Part shown: positions 4,697-5,878 of the stretch, in pieces
Layout of the letters: the number at the start of each line of letters is the position of its first letter
Position numbering within the stretch: the first letter of the stretch is position 1
Assembly (NCBI GenBank): GCA_034432855.1
Contig: DAOUBA010000133.1
Coordinates: 1 to 5,878, forward strand
Reading direction: 5' to 3'
Length of the DNA stretch: 5,878 nt
From: DAOUBA01 sp034432855
GTDB lineage: Bacteria > Chloroflexota > Anaerolineae > B4-G1
Program-made: the position numbers and the translations under genes
Notes under the pieces: model-generated
Databases searched by the model: none
Seen by the model: the letters and a program-made list of their open reading frames with translations, nothing else
Told to the model about the DNA's origin: nothing

Positions 4697-5860
4697 ATGA
4701 ACAGTGCAGCGCTGTATACCGCTATTCTCGGCATGCTGATCGTGGCAATTCCCCACGCCGCCTACGGGAATCTGGGCCGTTTGTATACCCTGACCTGGGC
4801 AGTGGTTGGATTACTGCTCGAGAAAACGATCAGCCTCACAGTCTGGGCAACGGTGATCCAGGGGCGTGCCCAATGGGCCGCCAGCCGCTATCGTCGCCTG
4901 CATCGTTGGATGCACAACGAGAAAGTCACACCACACACCATCTACGCGCCCCTGGTGCGGGCCGCATTAGCCCGCTGGACGGAGGTTTGCATTTATATCG
5001 CCTTGGATACCTCGGTTCTATGGAACAAGTTCGTGCTCGTGCGCCTCTCGTTGATCTATCGCGGGCGGGCCATCCCTCTCGCCTGGACAGTGTTGGTGCA
5101 CCCCAGTGCCCGTGTGGCCTTCGTTGACTACCGGGCTGTGCTCTATCGGGCTGCTGAGTTATTCACCCCAGGTCGGCGGATTGTCTTGTTGGCCGATCGG
5201 GGCTTTTGTGATGTCGAACTGCTCCTGGCGCTCAAGCGGCTCGGATGGCACTACCGCATCCGTGCCAAACAATCCTTAACGGTCTGTCGCGCCGGGCGAC
5301 ACAAGGGTTGCCCCGTTGAACGGATGCTGCCGGGGCGTGGTCAAGCCCGTTTTGTCCAGCATGTCTTGCTCACGCACCGCCAGATCGGGCCGGTATATCT
5401 GGCATTAGCCTGGCCGGCTGCGGGTTCAGACCCCTGGATCGTCATCAGCGATGAACCCGCTGAGTTGAGCACCTTTGATGAGTATGGCCTCAGGTTCGAC
5501 ATCGAAGAAAACTTTCTGGACGACAAATCCGGCGCCTTCCAGGTCCAGGAGAGCGAAATCCGTTCTGCGTCTGCCCTATCTCGACTCTTCCTGGTCTTGG
5601 CGGTCGCTACCTTGTATCTGGTGAGCACAGGTGAACAAGTCGTGCGCACCCAACTGCGCCGGGTGGTGGATACGCATTGGGAGCGCGGTTTGAGTTATTT
5701 GCAGATCGGTTGGCGCTGGATACGTCGCTGTTTGGCTCAGGGGATGCCTGTGCCAGAGCGTGTTACCTTGTCCCCTGATCCTGACCCGGAACCGGCGCGG
5801 GCCTCGCGTGGCAAGCCTCGCCAGCGCTGCGTATTTGTAACGGTGCCTGACACCGGTTAA
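4697..5860 (+). CDS. IS4-superfamily DDE transposase, intact
   Basis: The product has 387 residues. The ATG at 4697 has AGGAGG at 4686-4691, 5 nt upstream; an in-frame TTG at 4670 has no such site. The transposase cuts both ends of the element and joins them to a new target. An RNase H-like core is visible: D104 in IALDTS, D167 in LLADRGF, and E270 in YGLRFDIEENFLDDKS. The last stretch fits the IS4 signature Y-(2)-R-(3)-E-(6)-K exactly, with Y263, R266, E270 and K277, and its EExFxDxKS layout is closest to IS10-type enzymes. Between the second Asp and the Glu lies a beta-rich insertion (about residues 185-255), as in that superfamily. Residues 1-95 are the basic, helical end-binding part. The length matches full-size relatives (IS10 about 400). 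The C-terminal 25 residues are Pro/Arg-rich and hydrophilic. No frameshift or internal stop is present. Confidence 0.92.
   Translation: MNSAALYTAILGMLIVAIPHAAYGNLGRLYTLTWAVVGLLLEKTISLTVWATVIQGRAQWAASRYRRLHRWMHNEKVTPHTIYAPLVRAALARWTEVCIYIALDTSVLWNKFVLVRLSLIYRGRAIPLAWTVLVHPSARVAFVDYRAVLYRAAELFTPGRRIVLLADRGFCDVELLLALKRLGWHYRIRAKQSLTVCRAGRHKGCPVERMLPGRGQARFVQHVLLTHRQIGPVYLALAWPAAGSDPWIVISDEPAELSTFDEYGLRFDIEENFLDDKSGAFQVQESEIRSASALSRLFLVLAVATLYLVSTGEQVVRTQLRRVVDTHWERGLSYLQIGWRWIRRCLAQGMPVPERVTLSPDPDPEPARASRGKPRQRCVFVTVPDTG
5841..5855 (+). terminator. Weak hairpin at the end of the transposase gene
   Basis: CGGTG-CCTGA-CACCG forms a five-base-pair stem over the last codons, followed by GTTAAAATTTG. 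The stem is short and the T-run poor, so it is at best a weak terminator. The position, straddling the gene end inside the element, is the only reason to note it. Confidence 0.25.
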
Positions 5861-5864
5861 AATT

Positions 5865-5878
5865 TGTCAGCCAACCAG
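5865..5878 (-). repeat. Right terminal inverted repeat of the insertion sequence
   Basis: TGTCAGCCAACCAG, the exact reverse complement of 4609-4622, ending on the last base of the window. The transposase stop codon lies 4 bases before it. Confidence 0.93.

Larger units (their letters stand above)
4609..5878 (+). mobile_element. Complete IS4-superfamily insertion sequence, about 1.27 kb
   Basis: The two ends are exact 14-bp inverted repeats: CTGGTTGGCTGACA at 4609-4622 and its complement at 5865-5878. They extend to 18 of 20 matches with a T-rich tract. Ends beginning 5'-CTG are usual for IS4-type elements such as IS10 and IS50, which supports 4609 as the true boundary. A single transposase gene fills the element, with 74 bases between the left repeat and its ATG and only 4 bases between its stop and the right repeat. 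The length is in the range of IS4 members. The element is less GC-rich in codon choice than its flanks (more TTG, TAT, CGT). The target duplication cannot be seen because the window stops at the right end. The intact frame and matching ends suggest a recent or still mobile copy. Confidence 0.9.

Noticed and set aside
4391..4756. Second minus-strand frame over the broken gene and insertion sequence
   Set aside because: The competing frame (4417-4623) has the better protein character and the ATG with SD. This one is Arg/Cys-rich and overlaps it fully.

Overview
The window is GC-rich bacterial DNA, laid out as a tight run of seven genes on the minus strand (about 4182 down to the left edge) and a complete insertion sequence on the right (4609-5878, transposase on the plus strand). 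The organism is most likely a member of the Chloroflexota. That inference rests on high GC, frequent GTG starts with strong Shine-Dalgarno sites, and secreted cysteine-rich proteins with long Thr-Pro (TNTPTPTP) repeats, a style common in that phylum. No rRNA or other marker gene confirms it.

Minus-strand cluster, in transcription order: (1) a 551-residue exported cysteine-rich protein (4182-2527) behind an ideal SD; (2) a 203-residue membrane aspartyl protease resembling A24 prepilin peptidases (2554-1943), overlapping gene 1 by 28 nt; (3) a 145-residue DUF6941-like beta-sandwich protein (1961-1524), overlapping gene 2 by 19 nt; (4) a 95-residue DUF1737-like protein (1519-1232), 4 nt later; (5) a 183-residue protein with one membrane segment and a beta-rich outer domain (1217-666); (6) an 85-residue protein of unknown function (659-402); (7) a cysteine-rich exported protein ending in a Thr-Pro repeat stalk (441 to beyond the left edge), overlapping gene 6 by 40 nt. 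Overlaps and gaps of 4-14 nt indicate one operon. Its theme appears to be the cell surface: two exported cysteine-rich, Pro/Thr-rich proteins, a single-pass membrane protein and a pilin-type leader peptidase, plus two small cytoplasmic proteins. No pilin, secretion ATPase or other pilus part is visible here, so the role of the operon is unknown.

Between the operon and the insertion sequence lie a 234-bp non-coding gap (4183-4416) with several small perfect hairpins, and the 3' end of another minus-strand gene (4417-4608). That gene is interrupted by the insertion sequence, so its 5' part should lie beyond the right edge.

The insertion sequence belongs to the IS4 superfamily. It has 14-bp perfect terminal inverted repeats starting 5'-CTG, a sigma70-like promoter, an SD site and an intact 387-residue DDE transposase with the Y-(2)-R-(3)-E-(6)-K signature. 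The window ends exactly at its right terminus. The left end supplies an in-frame ATG and SD-like site to the broken gene, so a 68-residue fusion could still be made.
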